From Planococcus citri (lineage: Eukaryota > Arthropoda > Insecta > Hemiptera > Pseudococcidae): DNA of 64,000 bases. The notes under the pieces were generated by a model. The model saw nothing but the letters and a program-made list of their open reading frames with translations. It did not search any database and was not told the DNA's origin. A program made the position numbers and the translations under genes. Positions 24,801 through 35,311 of the stretch are shown piece after piece. The DNA is taken from assembly GCF_950023065.1 (NCBI RefSeq), contig NC_088681.1, positions 67,056,836 through 67,120,835 of the forward strand, written 5' to 3'. Positions within the stretch are counted from its first letter, which is position 1. Every line of letters starts with the position of its first letter.

Positions 24801-27800
24801 CATCTAACGTTGTCTCTAAATTGATCTCTGTTGAGGTCATTTTTTTATCCAAAATTAATCAGTTTGACCATTTTGGAGGAATAAAAATTCTGAAAAATTT
24901 TCCATCGAGTATAATAAATAGGATGTTGGATAAGGGGTGAATTTTTTGGATACGAATAGCTGCCCATTCTGTTATGCTTGGGACCATTCAAAAAAAAAAC
25001 AAAAAACAAAAAAAAATGATAAAAAAAGAACATTTGGGTTTAACTGTTTGATAGATAGGAAATTCTCTCTCATCGACCAAATTCAAAAATTACTTTTTAT
25101 GGCTGTACATTTTCCAAATAAGAAGAACCAAACTCTCAGCTGCCTAAATATAATATGTATTTCCTCATCTTCGATGGAATTTTGAAAATTCTTAAATGCA
25201 AAACGAAATCTTACGTGAGGCTTCAGTTCCACTGGAAATGAAATGGTACGTAGTAAAAATGATTTAGAACTTTTCAATTTGATCCATTCAGTTCTTCGTG
25301 ATTCTCGCTGATAATTTCTCTTCATCTTTGTTTACAAATTAGACTCTTTAAGTATGTAGTACTTGACCATGTAGATAAATGGTTCACTTTCTTAACTGGG
25401 TACCCTCTCTTGTTAAAAATTAAAACGTGTATTTTGTTCCTTGATCAAATAATTTGGCCAATAATTGCATCTTTTTTCGTTGTTCGAATACTTAGAAGTT
25501 GAGCAATAAAGGAAGGTAGAGTAAATGTGAACACAATTCGTTAGCACGATTGACATTAACGTGACGTATAATGCACCTCCACCACCACCATATGATGACA
25601 GGTCATCCCATCAGTCGTCAATCGTCATCGTCGTATTCGTCGAATACATACACGATTATAAGTATACAAATTGTTAAGAAGTGTTAGAAATTAATTTCAC
25701 GTCTGGCGAACTCTCTCTTTCTGTTTCTGTGTGTTTTTGTTCTTGACTTTTAAAGCTATACTTTGCTGCGCCATCACCACTCTGAGTCGTATTTAGTCAT
25801 TACGTAATAACTGGGCTCGCGAATTAGCATCAATTAATACGAGAAAAAAATTTTTTGGCAGAGGGCGATTCATCATGAATATTAAGGTATCACTTCTCAC
25901 AAATCGGTCGAACGACGAGTATAAGAGGTTCACTGAGGGACGAAAAGCCCGGCAGTGTTGGCGAAGTGCCAGATTCGGGTAAAAATTCTAGCCTGGCGTG
26001 AAGTAAAGAGGGTAGTAGGAAAATGATTTAGAATAAGTACTAATGGATGGTAAAAAAATAGCGACTGTTTTTCCATTTAAATCGACTCGTTAAAAACCAT
26101 GTCCTCTCTCTCAAGGCTCGAGAGCAATTTTTTTCTTTTACGAAGAACTCGTATTTTTTTTACTAGCACGTAAACACGCCGATGTTGAGAAATATTACCT
26201 ACGACGTTGGTACTTAACTTACACGCATTCGTTGTGCATTAAACAAGAGTGCCCATGCATGTTGTTAACCTCACTTAAATTTTAAGTACGATGTGTTACT
26301 ATAAGTACTACCGGCAGGTATCAAACACCTTAATGTTTAGTTTACAATTAGCTGAAAATGTCGTGTTGTTTTTGGTTTTGTTTTTTCAGGCATTGGACGG
26401 AGCGTGGCTGAGAAGATACAGTTGGAAATGCCAACCGGTCGATTTCTCGTATTCGCCCGAAGCTATGCGAGTGGCCAGAGGATGCTATATATATTTTATC
26501 GCCAAATTAACCGAATTGTTGGATACGGTGAGCATGTTTGAGTAATTAATTGCGAATGAATTGACTGTCGAGTGTACTTATTTGATATAAACGGGTGAAG
26601 GTGAAGGGCTAGGGGAGACATTTTCTCGCAAAAAGCAACAAAATATGACAAAACGACCTCAATCCCCCCTTCTAGTTTATTCCATGTTCAAAACAGCTAA
26701 ATTTCAAAATTCTCATCCGAAATGGGCCAAAGAAAAAGTTGAATGGGAAGAACAGGGCGAAAAAATGAAATCTGGTGGTGTGAAGAACTACATTGTGCCT
26801 CCATTCTCAAAATTCTTGCGCTGGAGATGTAAAATGTTCATCAAAATTGTTACTCTTGTTGTTTGAAAATACGCCCTGATTTGGATAGGTGCTCGATTTT
26901 TCAAAAGAGCATAGTCTGACCCCCTTTCCCCTCCTCTCAATCAAAATCTCAGCTACCTTAGTGGATTTTTCGATTTTCGTAGAATTTGTGAAAATTCAAA
27001 ATTGACCATTTTAGACAATTTATGCTTTAAAAAATTTAAGTTGGATGAAAATAAGCTAAAACTCGACTTTAAGCTTCCCAAATTAATTTTCACGTCTTCT
27101 GGGGAAATTTTTAAATTCTGGAGAAATCTCAAATCGCGCTGGAACTTCCAGAATGGTTCAAAATTATGAAATTGTGATGGGGGGGGGAGGTTAGCTGACA
27201 TGCGATTGGTACAAATTTTCCTGCGAATAGAAAACTACGTATTTTGACCTTTTTTTCTTGAAAATGTTCTGTTAAAAAAAAAATACATTTGAGATGTTCG
27301 TCTGGAAATCAACTCAATTGTAAATGAATCCTTTAAACGGGTCTCGAATAAGCCACAATTCGATTTTTAGCTGCCGAAATTGATTTCTGCGTCTCCATCA
27401 GAAATATTAAAATTCTGGAGAAATCTAAAATCACGCTATAAGCTCCAAAATGCACCAAAATAGAGAATTTCGGTGGAAGAAAGGTCGATTTAAGACAAGC
27501 TACAGACCTTCATGCGAATTTCAAAAATATCCCCTCGAGCAGGAAACTTTCAAGTTTTAGGTCCCTTGCAGAGGGGGGGGGGGACGTGATGTTGGCTGAA
27601 AATTTGTCGGCTGATGTGGGAGAAAAATATCGATTTTTCCATAATACACTATTCATATTATGACTCATGAAAATTTTCATTTTCTTTTTTGGATTTTTGG
27701 AAGTCTCAAATATGAAATTCGTTTATTTTAGAATGAGGCGAATGCTTTTGAAATTTTTTTTGTTGAGATGCCTAAACACGAGTTTTTTTTCAATGCGAGG

Positions 27801-30800
27801 AGTTTATTTTTTTGGTTTTCAAAATTTTGGAATTTTAATGATTTTTCCCCAGGAAATTAATTTTGAAAAAAAAACAGGTTCGGTAAAAACGATGTTTTTT
27901 TTATATGAGGACGAAGAGTTCATTTTTTGACTCTTAAAATTTTATGATGTTTTTTTTGAAGGAAGTGGATTTTGAAAAAGAAAACAGAATGTGCCTAAGG
28001 GAACGATGATTTTTGTCAAAAATTAATTGTTGGGCTTAAAAATTTGATTTTTTTTTAGAAATTTCCATCTTGATCTTGAAAAAGAAAAAAAAATAAGCTC
28101 GAGTGAAGCGAAGGAAAAGCTTTCGAAAATTAGTGTTTCAAGAAGTGATAAATCAGGTTTTTTCATCACAAACTGTCCCCTTTTGGCCCCCTCTTGGCGT
28201 CTCTTCCTCTTCCTCAATTAGGTATAAATATTTTGGTAACCAAAAAAAAAAAAAAAACAAGCTCTCGAGGTGGAAATTAGAATGTAAATATGAGCCCTTT
28301 CAAAAAGGTCGACAATAGGTCAGAACTCAATTTGGAGCAGTCAAAATTAATTTCCACACATTCTGCAGGAATTTTAAGATTCTGGAGAAATCGAAAATCA
28401 CGCAGGAGGCTCCAGAATGGTTCGAAATAGTGAAATTCAGATTTTAAGGGTCGATTTTACTCAAGCTACAGACATTTGTAGAGACTTCAAAGATTTCTCT
28501 ACGAGCAGAAAATTGCTGATTTCCTGATTTTCTGAATTTTTTCCCTCAGGAATATTGTAGTCAAAGATTGAAAACCCAAGGTGGTCTAAAATGAGCCACA
28601 ACCCGATTTTAAGGGACTCGAAACTAATTTCCATGCTTTTTGGAGAAATTTTATAATTCTGAAGAAATTAAAAATCGCTCTGGAGGCTTCAAAATGACCA
28701 AAAATGGCAAAATTTTGATTCCAGGGAGGTGATATTAGTTCGAGAACAAATCTTCATGATTTTATCAATTTTGAAGTTTCAAAAAATGAAAAATAAATAA
28801 AATTTTAAAAAGAAAATTTTGTCAAAAAATGCCAAAAATCCAAATTTTACCACATTGACCTAGAAAGCTGAAATTTGTTGTGTACCTTACTTATTTTCAA
28901 CGCCCTCTCCCCCCCCCCCAAAAAAAACGATTGTAAAAATTTTCGAACCATTTTGATTGAAATAAAAATATCTCCAATTCACTAAACACGTCAAAATTAG
29001 AATACAAAATTTTAGCTTTCCAACTTTATTATTGGGTAAAACTTTGTGGAAAGTCCAACTTTCAAAAATCTACTGAAGGCTTCAGAGCTCAGCTGCTCAA
29101 AACGGTTCGAACCCGTTTGCAATCATTTCTGGGAGTCAAAAATAGGGTACGTTCAAAATTTCAGGTTTCTTTAAGTAATTTTTATTTTCTAAAATTTTTG
29201 GAAGAAGGGGAGGGGCGTAAAAATAGGATACCAAAGAAATTTAAGCCTTTTGTGTCAATTTGATGACTGCTTCTTGGGATTTTTACCCGTTGATTTTCAA
29301 TAATTAATCAAAAATATAAAAATACGATTTAGCTCCTGAAATTTTTTTCAATTTAACGTTGTCCGGTTAAAAATTGTTCTGCTGATTGAGATATCTCTCT
29401 TCAAGTGAAATCCTTCGAAGTTTTGCTAACTGGTGTGAATTTGCAGAAAATTTCTTCAGAATAATAATAAAACATTCGTGAAAATAACGAACAATTTAAT
29501 TTCAAAAATTAGTTATAATAAATAAATACTGGGAAGATATCTCACTAGAAAATCGTTTTGATAGTTCTTTAAAAATATGTATAAATGCAACAATACGTAC
29601 CTTTAAAACGTAGTGAAATTATACGAAACATATTTAATTAACGATTCTATCTGATTCGTTCGGTTAAAAAGACCCTGCCAATAAGGACAGTTTTCTAGAG
29701 CATTCATCAGAGCATTTGTACAAAACTGCGCTTCCGGATGTTCATCTCTTTCGCAGGAGAAAAAAGTCTGCAATGTTTCCGCGCAAGCCCGAGCTCGTAA
29801 ACAATTTTCCATATTCTTGAAAACGAGCGTAGCGTCAAAAAACACCATAACGATGGCATTGGCGAAATCAACGGTGCTGGTATTTTGTCGCTTGAACGAT
29901 TCATGAAACGCATACAGGATGGCATCGTTCAAATCACGCCATTCATCCATGTTCACAATCCATTCAGCGAACCAGAAGAAATACCCGGATTTTTCGGGAT
30001 ATTTCATCTTACTTTTGCGAAGCATGTTTTCATTCGTGTATTCGCCCATTTTTAGCGAATGTACCACGTATTTTGAGCGAATGCTAGCGAGTTGTAGATG
30101 GGTGCCTACGAATTCATCTTCTAAATACTTGTTTTCGAAATACCAAGTTGTGTTTTGATAGTAGTCGGTGCATTTGATGAGATCGGCGGTTATTTGCGTT
30201 GCGTAGAGTTCAGTTTTCGTCGCATGTGGTAAATTGGGCTGAAATTTGGTTGTGTTGAGGTCCATTTCCGCTGTGTAGAGTTTCATTTCCGGTGTATTGT
30301 GATCCATTTGGGGTGTGTTGAGAGGAGCAGAATAATCTAGAGGATCGGAAACGAGATAATCATGGTGAAATTTACCTTTATCGTTTGCCAGACTGTATTG
30401 GTACGTTACGAAATTGAGGAATAAAACCACAAACATTTTGTGAGAACGTTTTCAACTTGAATTTTTCACAGCAAACAGCACTCATCTCGTACATTATCAA
30501 CTTTGAAAATGTCATTTTTAAAAAATATTGGTAACATAATTAGGTCCCCTATAGATAAACTTTATCTCGTTTAGATTTCGATCACGATTTGATTCCTTCC
30601 TCGAAACATTGAGTTATTTTATTTTTTTCCACTCAAATGAGGTCAAAATTTCGAATAATTTTGATCAAATTCAGCGGAGACTTTTATTTCGAGTTGTAAG
30701 TTGCTCAAAAAAACAGGAAGTGCCCTTGGAGGGGTAATATGAGTTCTCAAAGATGAGAAATGTCTTATAGTCCGGCATATGGCAATAGGAATAATTGCAC

Positions 30801-33800
30801 CCCTCCCTCCACCGATCCTCTTGGATACCTCTTATCTTAAAGGGGACATAACCTAAAGAACATTTCAAAGCTAACTTATTGCCAAAAAAAGTTGACCTTA
30901 CTAACAAAATGGCGGCCATTCGTAGGACTAGTACGGAATTTTTTTGAATTGGGCGAACTTAGATTGAAAGAGCAGGCAACAAAATTCGTCATCAGCCAAA
31001 ATTTCAAATGCTAAAGTGCATTTTTCGATTTTTGTTTTTTTTTTTATTTCCGGCCAAAATGAGAAAAAAATAAAAAATTTTCCGAATTGACCTTGAAAGC
31101 AGAAATTTGGAATATAGCCTATTTTCGGCCTGCCAAATTGATTGAAAACGGTTTCAAACCTTTTTGAGCAGTTCTGGAGCCTCCAGTAGAGTTCTGAAAA
31201 CTCATCAAATGAAGTTGGAAATGCGAAATTTACGCTCCACTCCAACTTCAACCCGTTGTTCAGTCGACTGCTGATGGGTTTAAGTCATTTTAAAGCCTCC
31301 AGCGACATTTTGAGAATTATTAGAGCCTCCAGCAGACTTTTGAAATTTGAAATTTCCTCAAAATTTCATCAAATTCAATTGGAAAGCGATTTCAATACGC
31401 TATGAAATTGATTGAAGATGGATCTCAAGTCGTTTTGGAGCTTCCAGTAACTTTTGGAAATTACTGGAGCCTCCAGCAGATTTTTGAAATCTGTAATTTC
31501 CACAAAATTTCATCAAATTCAATTGGACAGCAATTTCAATACGCTATGAAGTTGACTGCAGGTGGATCTCAAGTCGTTTTGGAGCTTCCAGTGACTTTTG
31601 AAAAATTACTGGAGCCTCCAGCAGATTTTTCAAATCTGAAATTTCCACAAAATTTCATCAAATCCAATTGGACAGCAATTTCAATACGCTATGAAGTTTA
31701 CTGCAGGTGGATCTCAAGTCGTTTTGGAGCTTCCAGTGACTTTTGGAAATTACTGGAGCCTCCAGCAGATTTTTGAAATCTGAAATTTCCACAAAATTTC
31801 ATCAAATCCAATTGGACAGCAATTTCAATACGCGATGAAGTTGACTGCAGGTGGATCTCAAGTCGTTTTGGAGCTTCCAGTGACTTTTGGAAATTACTGG
31901 AGCCTCCAGCAGATTTTTGAAATCTGAAATTTCCACAAAATTTCATCAAATTTAATTAGACAGCAATTTCAATACGCTATGAAGTTGACTGCAGGTGGAT
32001 CTCAAGTCGTTTTGGAGCTTCCAGTGACTTTTGGAAATTACTGGAGCCTCCAGCAGATTTTTGAAATCTGAAATTTCCACAAAATTTCATCAAATTTAAT
32101 TAGACAGCAATTTCAATACGCTATGAAGTTAACTGCGGGTGGATCTGAAGTCGTTTTGGAGCTTCCAGAAACTTCTGGAAATTGCTGGAGCCTCCAGTAA
32201 ATTTTTCAAACTTGAAATTTCCGCATAATTTCATCAAATGGAATAGGAAAGCCGAAATTTACTCTGCACAGTTTAAAATTTTGTGAAAATTTAAAGTTTC
32301 GAAAATCTGCTGGAGACGCCCACGAATTTTTAAAAAGTCGCTGGAGGCTCCAAAATGACTCGAATTTACCTGCAGTTGACTTGATAGCGTTTTGAAATTG
32401 GAGTGCCGAGTGAATTTCGGATTTTCAATCCGGTTTGGTACAATTTTGTGGAAATTTCGAGCATTGAAAAATCTGCTGGAGGCTCCAGTAATTTTCAAAA
32501 ATTCACTGGAGGTTCCAAAATAACGTGAAATTCACCTGCAGTCGATTTTGTAGCGTATTGAAATTAGTTTTCAGAATGAATTTCGACTTTTCAATAGCAT
32601 TTGATGCGATTTTCTGGAAATTTCAAATTTCAAAAATCTGCTGGATGCTCCAAGAATTTTCAAAATGTCGCTGGAGGCTCCAAAATCACTCGAATCTATC
32701 AGCAGTCGACTTAATAGCGTATTGAAGTTGGAATGGAACGTAAATTTCGGATTTCCAACTCAATTTGATGAAATTTTGTGAAAATTCCAAGTTTCAAAAA
32801 TCTGCTGGAGGCTCCAGAATTGCTAAAAACAGTTTCAAACCATTTTAATCGATTTAGCTGGTCGAAAATGGGGTATGTTTTCAAATTGCACCTTTCCAGA
32901 TCAATTTGTGAAAATTTTGATTTTTTTCTCATTTCTGGCCAGAATTTGTCTTTCAAAATTTCTCCAAAAATTGAAAATTGAACTTTAGCACTTAAAATTT
33001 AGGCTGGTGATGAATTTTTGCATGCTCCTTCGATCTTTTTGGCAGCAGTGCATCTTAAAATATTTCCCTAGTTTTAGAAATGATATCCTTCAATGTTGTA
33101 GCTAAATTAATACGAAATATTTGAGAAGAAAAACATTTTTTTTTCGAATTACCAACTTTAATCTCAAAATGAAGGTCTTATTCTCTGATTTTAGTCAAAA
33201 TCCTTCATTTTTTTTTTGTTTTACATATCCTAATGTCATTGTTTTTGATTTTTTCTTGACGTCTTGATTTTTTGTTGATTTTTGATTAATTATTCATCCT
33301 TTAATTTTGCAGGTTTTTTTCGTGTTGAGAAAAAAAGACAACCAGATTACCTTCCTGCACATGTATCACCATACCGTGATGCCGCTCATATCTTGGGGAT
33401 GCACCAAGTATTACCCCGGTGGACACGGTACCTTCATCGGATTCATTAATTCGTTCGTCCATATAATAATGTACTCGTATTATTTATTAGCCGCCTTGGG
33501 ACCCGAATTCCAAAAGTACCTGTGGTGGAAAAAATACATCACTACTTTACAATTAGTACGTACATATTATACCTATCTACATTTTTAGTTAACTAAAATT
33601 ATGAGTAACATCCAACTTCTCTCATTTTTTATCTCTTGAGCTGAATCAGCACTTGCCATGAATATTTCAAACCGATTTTTATGATTGATTTTCGTTTGTT
33701 TGCTTTTTCACAGAGTCAATTTTGTATCGCTTTCCTGCATTCGTTCCAGTTATTGTTTTACGACTGCGATTACCCCAGATGGACGATGTATTTCATCTTA

Positions 33801-33899
33801 CCCAACGCTATATTTTTCTACTACCTGTTCAGTGATTTTTACCGAAAAGCTTATATCGAGCAGCAAACCCAAATGAAACTTGCCCTGAAGAAGGAATAA
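21728..33899 (+). CDS. Very-long-chain fatty acid elongase (ELOVL family)
   Basis: Condenses malonyl-CoA with long-chain acyl-CoA in the ER membrane, the first and rate-limiting step of fatty acid elongation. Exons: 21728-21809, 21967-22157, 26390-26527, 33313-33555, 33714-33899. All junctions are GT/AG and in phase; total 840 nt, 279 aa, the usual family length. Landmarks in order: DPRTNDWWLI near the N-terminus, KNRKPYEMKNILIVYNF, KLTELLDT, VFFVLRKK, the catalytic histidine box HMYHH, MYSYYLLAALGP, and a lysine-rich C-terminus (LALKKE) fitting ER retention. Several hydrophobic segments are consistent with a multi-pass membrane protein. Intron 3 hosts a minus-strand gene. The family is certain; the substrate chain length is not. 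No defect is seen. Confidence 0.95.
21967..22157 (+). CDS. Elongase exon 2
   Basis: Encodes DPRTNDWWLIGNPLPG and the first transmembrane segments through IVSMWLFQE, ending in phase 0 at a GTGAGT donor. The acceptor is GATGACAG. Confidence 0.95.
22158..26389 (+). other. Elongase intron 2 (4.2 kb), largely repeat
   Basis: Contains the four-copy tandem repeat at 23171-24370 and AT-rich DNA. The segment about 25330-26290 is less repetitive, which may mark intronic regulatory DNA. No nested ORF with a recognised domain was found. Confidence 0.6.
23171..24370. repeat. Tandem array, four ~0.3-kb units
   Basis: Copies of cagtatttcggcg start at about 23171, 23478, 23783 and 24070. Each continues with a ggtcaccgggg-like block, ggaaaggtccgaatcg, aataagaccata, cgatatgtcgca(c/t)gacatcgat, cagccccaaattag and a tgacatatcgattg block. 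Each unit contains an inverted pair of cgatatgtc-like motifs. It lies inside elongase intron 2. The last unit is more diverged. Confidence 0.85.
26390..26527 (+). CDS. Elongase exon 3
   Basis: A phase-0 exon of 46 codons after TTTTTTCAG, from ALDGAWLRRYSWKCQPVDFS to YFIAKLTELLDT, then a GTGAGC donor. The CQPVDFS and K-x-x-E-x-x-DT motifs are family hallmarks. Confidence 0.95.
26528..29602 (+). other. Elongase intron 3, 5' part; no gene seen
   Basis: AT-rich, with scattered diverged copies of the ggaggctccag family (near 27130, 28400, 28680 and 29070). Short ORFs on both strands are unsupported. Confidence 0.45.
29603..30436 (-). CDS. Putative secreted protein nested in elongase intron (277 aa)
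   Basis: A single uninterrupted minus-strand ORF starting at an ATG with a hydrophobic signal-like N-terminus (MFVVLFLNFVTYQYSLAND). Residues ~30-75 are a degenerate short-repeat stretch (NTPQMDH, NTPEMKL, YTAEMDL, NTTKFQ). The remainder looks helical and contains seven cysteines, including C-x4-C in NCLRARAC and others at SCERDE, FCTNAL and ENCPYW. NTT, NTS, NRT and NFT sites suggest glycosylation. I do not recognise the family. It is 2.9 kb from the nearest elongase exon and transcribed opposite to the host gene. A processed retrocopy is possible, but no poly-A or target duplication is seen. Its base composition is much less AT-rich than the surrounding intron, which supports real coding. 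Confidence 0.75.
   Translation of the reverse strand: MFVVLFLNFVTYQYSLANDKGKFHHDYLVSDPLDYSAPLNTPQMDHNTPEMKLYTAEMDLNTTKFQPNLPHATKTELYATQITADLIKCTDYYQNTTWYFENKYLEDEFVGTHLQLASIRSKYVVHSLKMGEYTNENMLRKSKMKYPEKSGYFFWFAEWIVNMDEWRDLNDAILYAFHESFKRQNTSTVDFANAIVMVFFDATLVFKNMENCLRARACAETLQTFFSCERDEHPEAQFCTNALMNALENCPYWQGLFNRTNQIESLIKYVSYNFTTF
30768..33020. repeat. Foldback family copy 2, internally expanded
   Basis: The left end is TA then GTCCGGCATATGGCAATAGG, as in copies at 2750 and 35312. An aaaatggcggccatt motif lies at about 30906. The interior is GGAGCCTCCAG repeats, then their inverse from about 32270 on. The right arm fades at about 33020 without the terminal sequence. The left arm contains a 144-base tandem expansion, which accounts for its greater length than the copy at 35312. 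Confidence 0.75.
31381..32245. repeat. Six tandem units of 144 bases
   Basis: The phrase ggtggatctcaagtcgtttt recurs, with minor variation, at about 31417, 31561, 31706, 31850, 31994 and 32138, a spacing of 144. Each unit contains ggagcttccag, ggagcctccagcag and atttccacaaaatttcatca. Because 144 is a multiple of three, long but meaningless ORFs run through the array on both strands. Confidence 0.9.
33313..33555 (+). CDS. Elongase exon 4 (catalytic histidine box)
   Basis: An 81-codon phase-0 exon with VFFVLRKKDNQITFLHMYHH (HxxHH box), GGHGTFIGFINSFVHIIMYS and KYLWWKKYITTLQL, ending at GTACGT. Confidence 0.95.
33714..33899 (+). CDS. Elongase exon 5 (C-terminus)
   Basis: Starts after TTTTCACAG with SQFCIAFLHSFQLLFYDC, contains the last hydrophobic segment (MYFILPNAIFFYYLFSDFYR) and ends LALKKE-stop. 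Confidence 0.95.
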   Translation, partial: SQFCIAFLHSFQLLFYDCDYPRWTMYFILPNAIFFYYLFSDFYRKAYIEQQTQMKLALKKE

Positions 33900-34830
33900 T
33901 AGGTGAGTAAACTTATTTCGTAATTTTTTCACCTCGAGTTAGACTGGATTTTCTGATCTGCTACTCTCATGATATCTTCGCAGATCGCTATGCTGTTTTC
34001 ATTGGCATTTTTATTGTGTATCTACCTATTCGACGAAGTGTGCATTTATCTACCTGATGGAAAAAAGAAACGAGGCCCTCATTTTTTGTTTTTCATTGTT
34101 GTTGAAGATGCTGCCATAATAATTGTTGCATACCATAATGATGTGTATTACATATAATATCTACTTATCTGTATACTTATCTTACCACAGTTGTTGTGAT
34201 CCGTTTTGGGATAAGTATGATAAATTCATAACCTATCCTAACTATTTACCTACCTACGTATACTTTATCTATACAATATGTACTCGTATGTAGTCGATGC
34301 TCAATATCCTGGTTTCCTTTTCCTTTCCCCTTCAAAACGAAGAGAATTTTGTCTCGTTATTTTTTACCCAGTTGTATTTGTAAATATTTTATTTGACGAA
34401 TAGATTGTTTTTTTTTTCTTTTTTTTCTACGTGTTTTTGTTTTGATTTTTTTTTTCGTTTTTCGAAAGTAGAAGAAAGAGAGGGGAGGAATTTGATAAAA
34501 GCAGGAATTCCAATTTAGAAACCTGATGGAAGTTGAAAAAGTTAAATCAATTGAATTTTGGCGATTTGTTTGTAAGTTTTGTCTGTTGATGAAAAAAAAT
34601 AATCGAATTTTATTACGTGATTTGTTGATGGAAGTGGATCAGATTGCTTGGTATGGGTTTGTCGTTGTTGATGTTTTTTTTTTTTTTTTTTGAATTTTCC
34701 AATTCTACGTAATTTTAGTAGAAAATTGTACTCGGTGATCCTACATAGTTCTTGACATTACCATGGAGGCGATTTTTTTTTTGCAAATTTTAAAATTTAC
34801 CTCGAGATTTTGACTTAATAAAACCCAAGA
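33900..34830 (+). other. Probable elongase 3' UTR with a UTR intron
   Basis: Four bases after the stop codon is a GTGAGT donor (33903). An acceptor TCTTCGCAG ends at 33983, so the 3' UTR probably contains an 81-base intron. AATAAA at about 34817 is a candidate poly-A signal. The stretch is T-rich without ORFs of interest. Confidence 0.45.
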
Positions 34831-35311
34831 TCGTTAAGAGAAGAAGGGAAAGGGGTCAGTTTGCTCCCAGTTTTGATTTTCTGGAGTGTTCGAGTAATGA
34901 AAGACAAACAGAAAATTCTATGAATTAGAATTTTTTCATTCTTTTTCATTTTTTTGTTTTTCGTAAATGGACGAATAATTTTGAAAATTTCAAGTTTATT
35001 TAGTCTTAAATTTGAAAGAAATTTTGCAAGTGCAGTGACAGATTTTTCCGCAGATTTAATTTTTTTTAGAAGGGTCACTTCTTTTAAATACTGTAATTTT
35101 TTTGAAACGTATTTTTCTTTTCGTTTCTTTTTATTTCTATCCATTTTTTCATGTTAGGTATTCAAAAACTGTCGTTTTATAGGATGCACTTGTCAAGAAG
35201 TGGCATTTTTTTTAAAGTAGCTAATTCATTTTTTTCAAAGAGTGTAATTTATTTTTAAAAGTTCAGCGTTTTGAGAAAGTGTTATTTTTTTCAAGTGTTT
35301 TACCTCGCTTG
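34831..35311. other. No recognised gene
   Basis: AT-rich sequence between the elongase 3' end and the foldback element. Overlapping short lysine- and phenylalanine-rich ORFs reflect base composition. Confidence 0.4.

Noticed and set aside
25921..25990. GC-richer short stretch considered as a possible tRNA
   Set aside because: I could not form a cloverleaf with a T-loop GTTCRA motif. No tRNA or rRNA signature was found anywhere in the window by eye.
31402..31949. Long ORFs on both strands (124 aa on +, 83 aa on -) with repetitive protein sequence
   Set aside because: They are translations of the 144-base tandem repeat, which is a multiple of three, so any open frame stays open. There is no start context, domain or codon bias.
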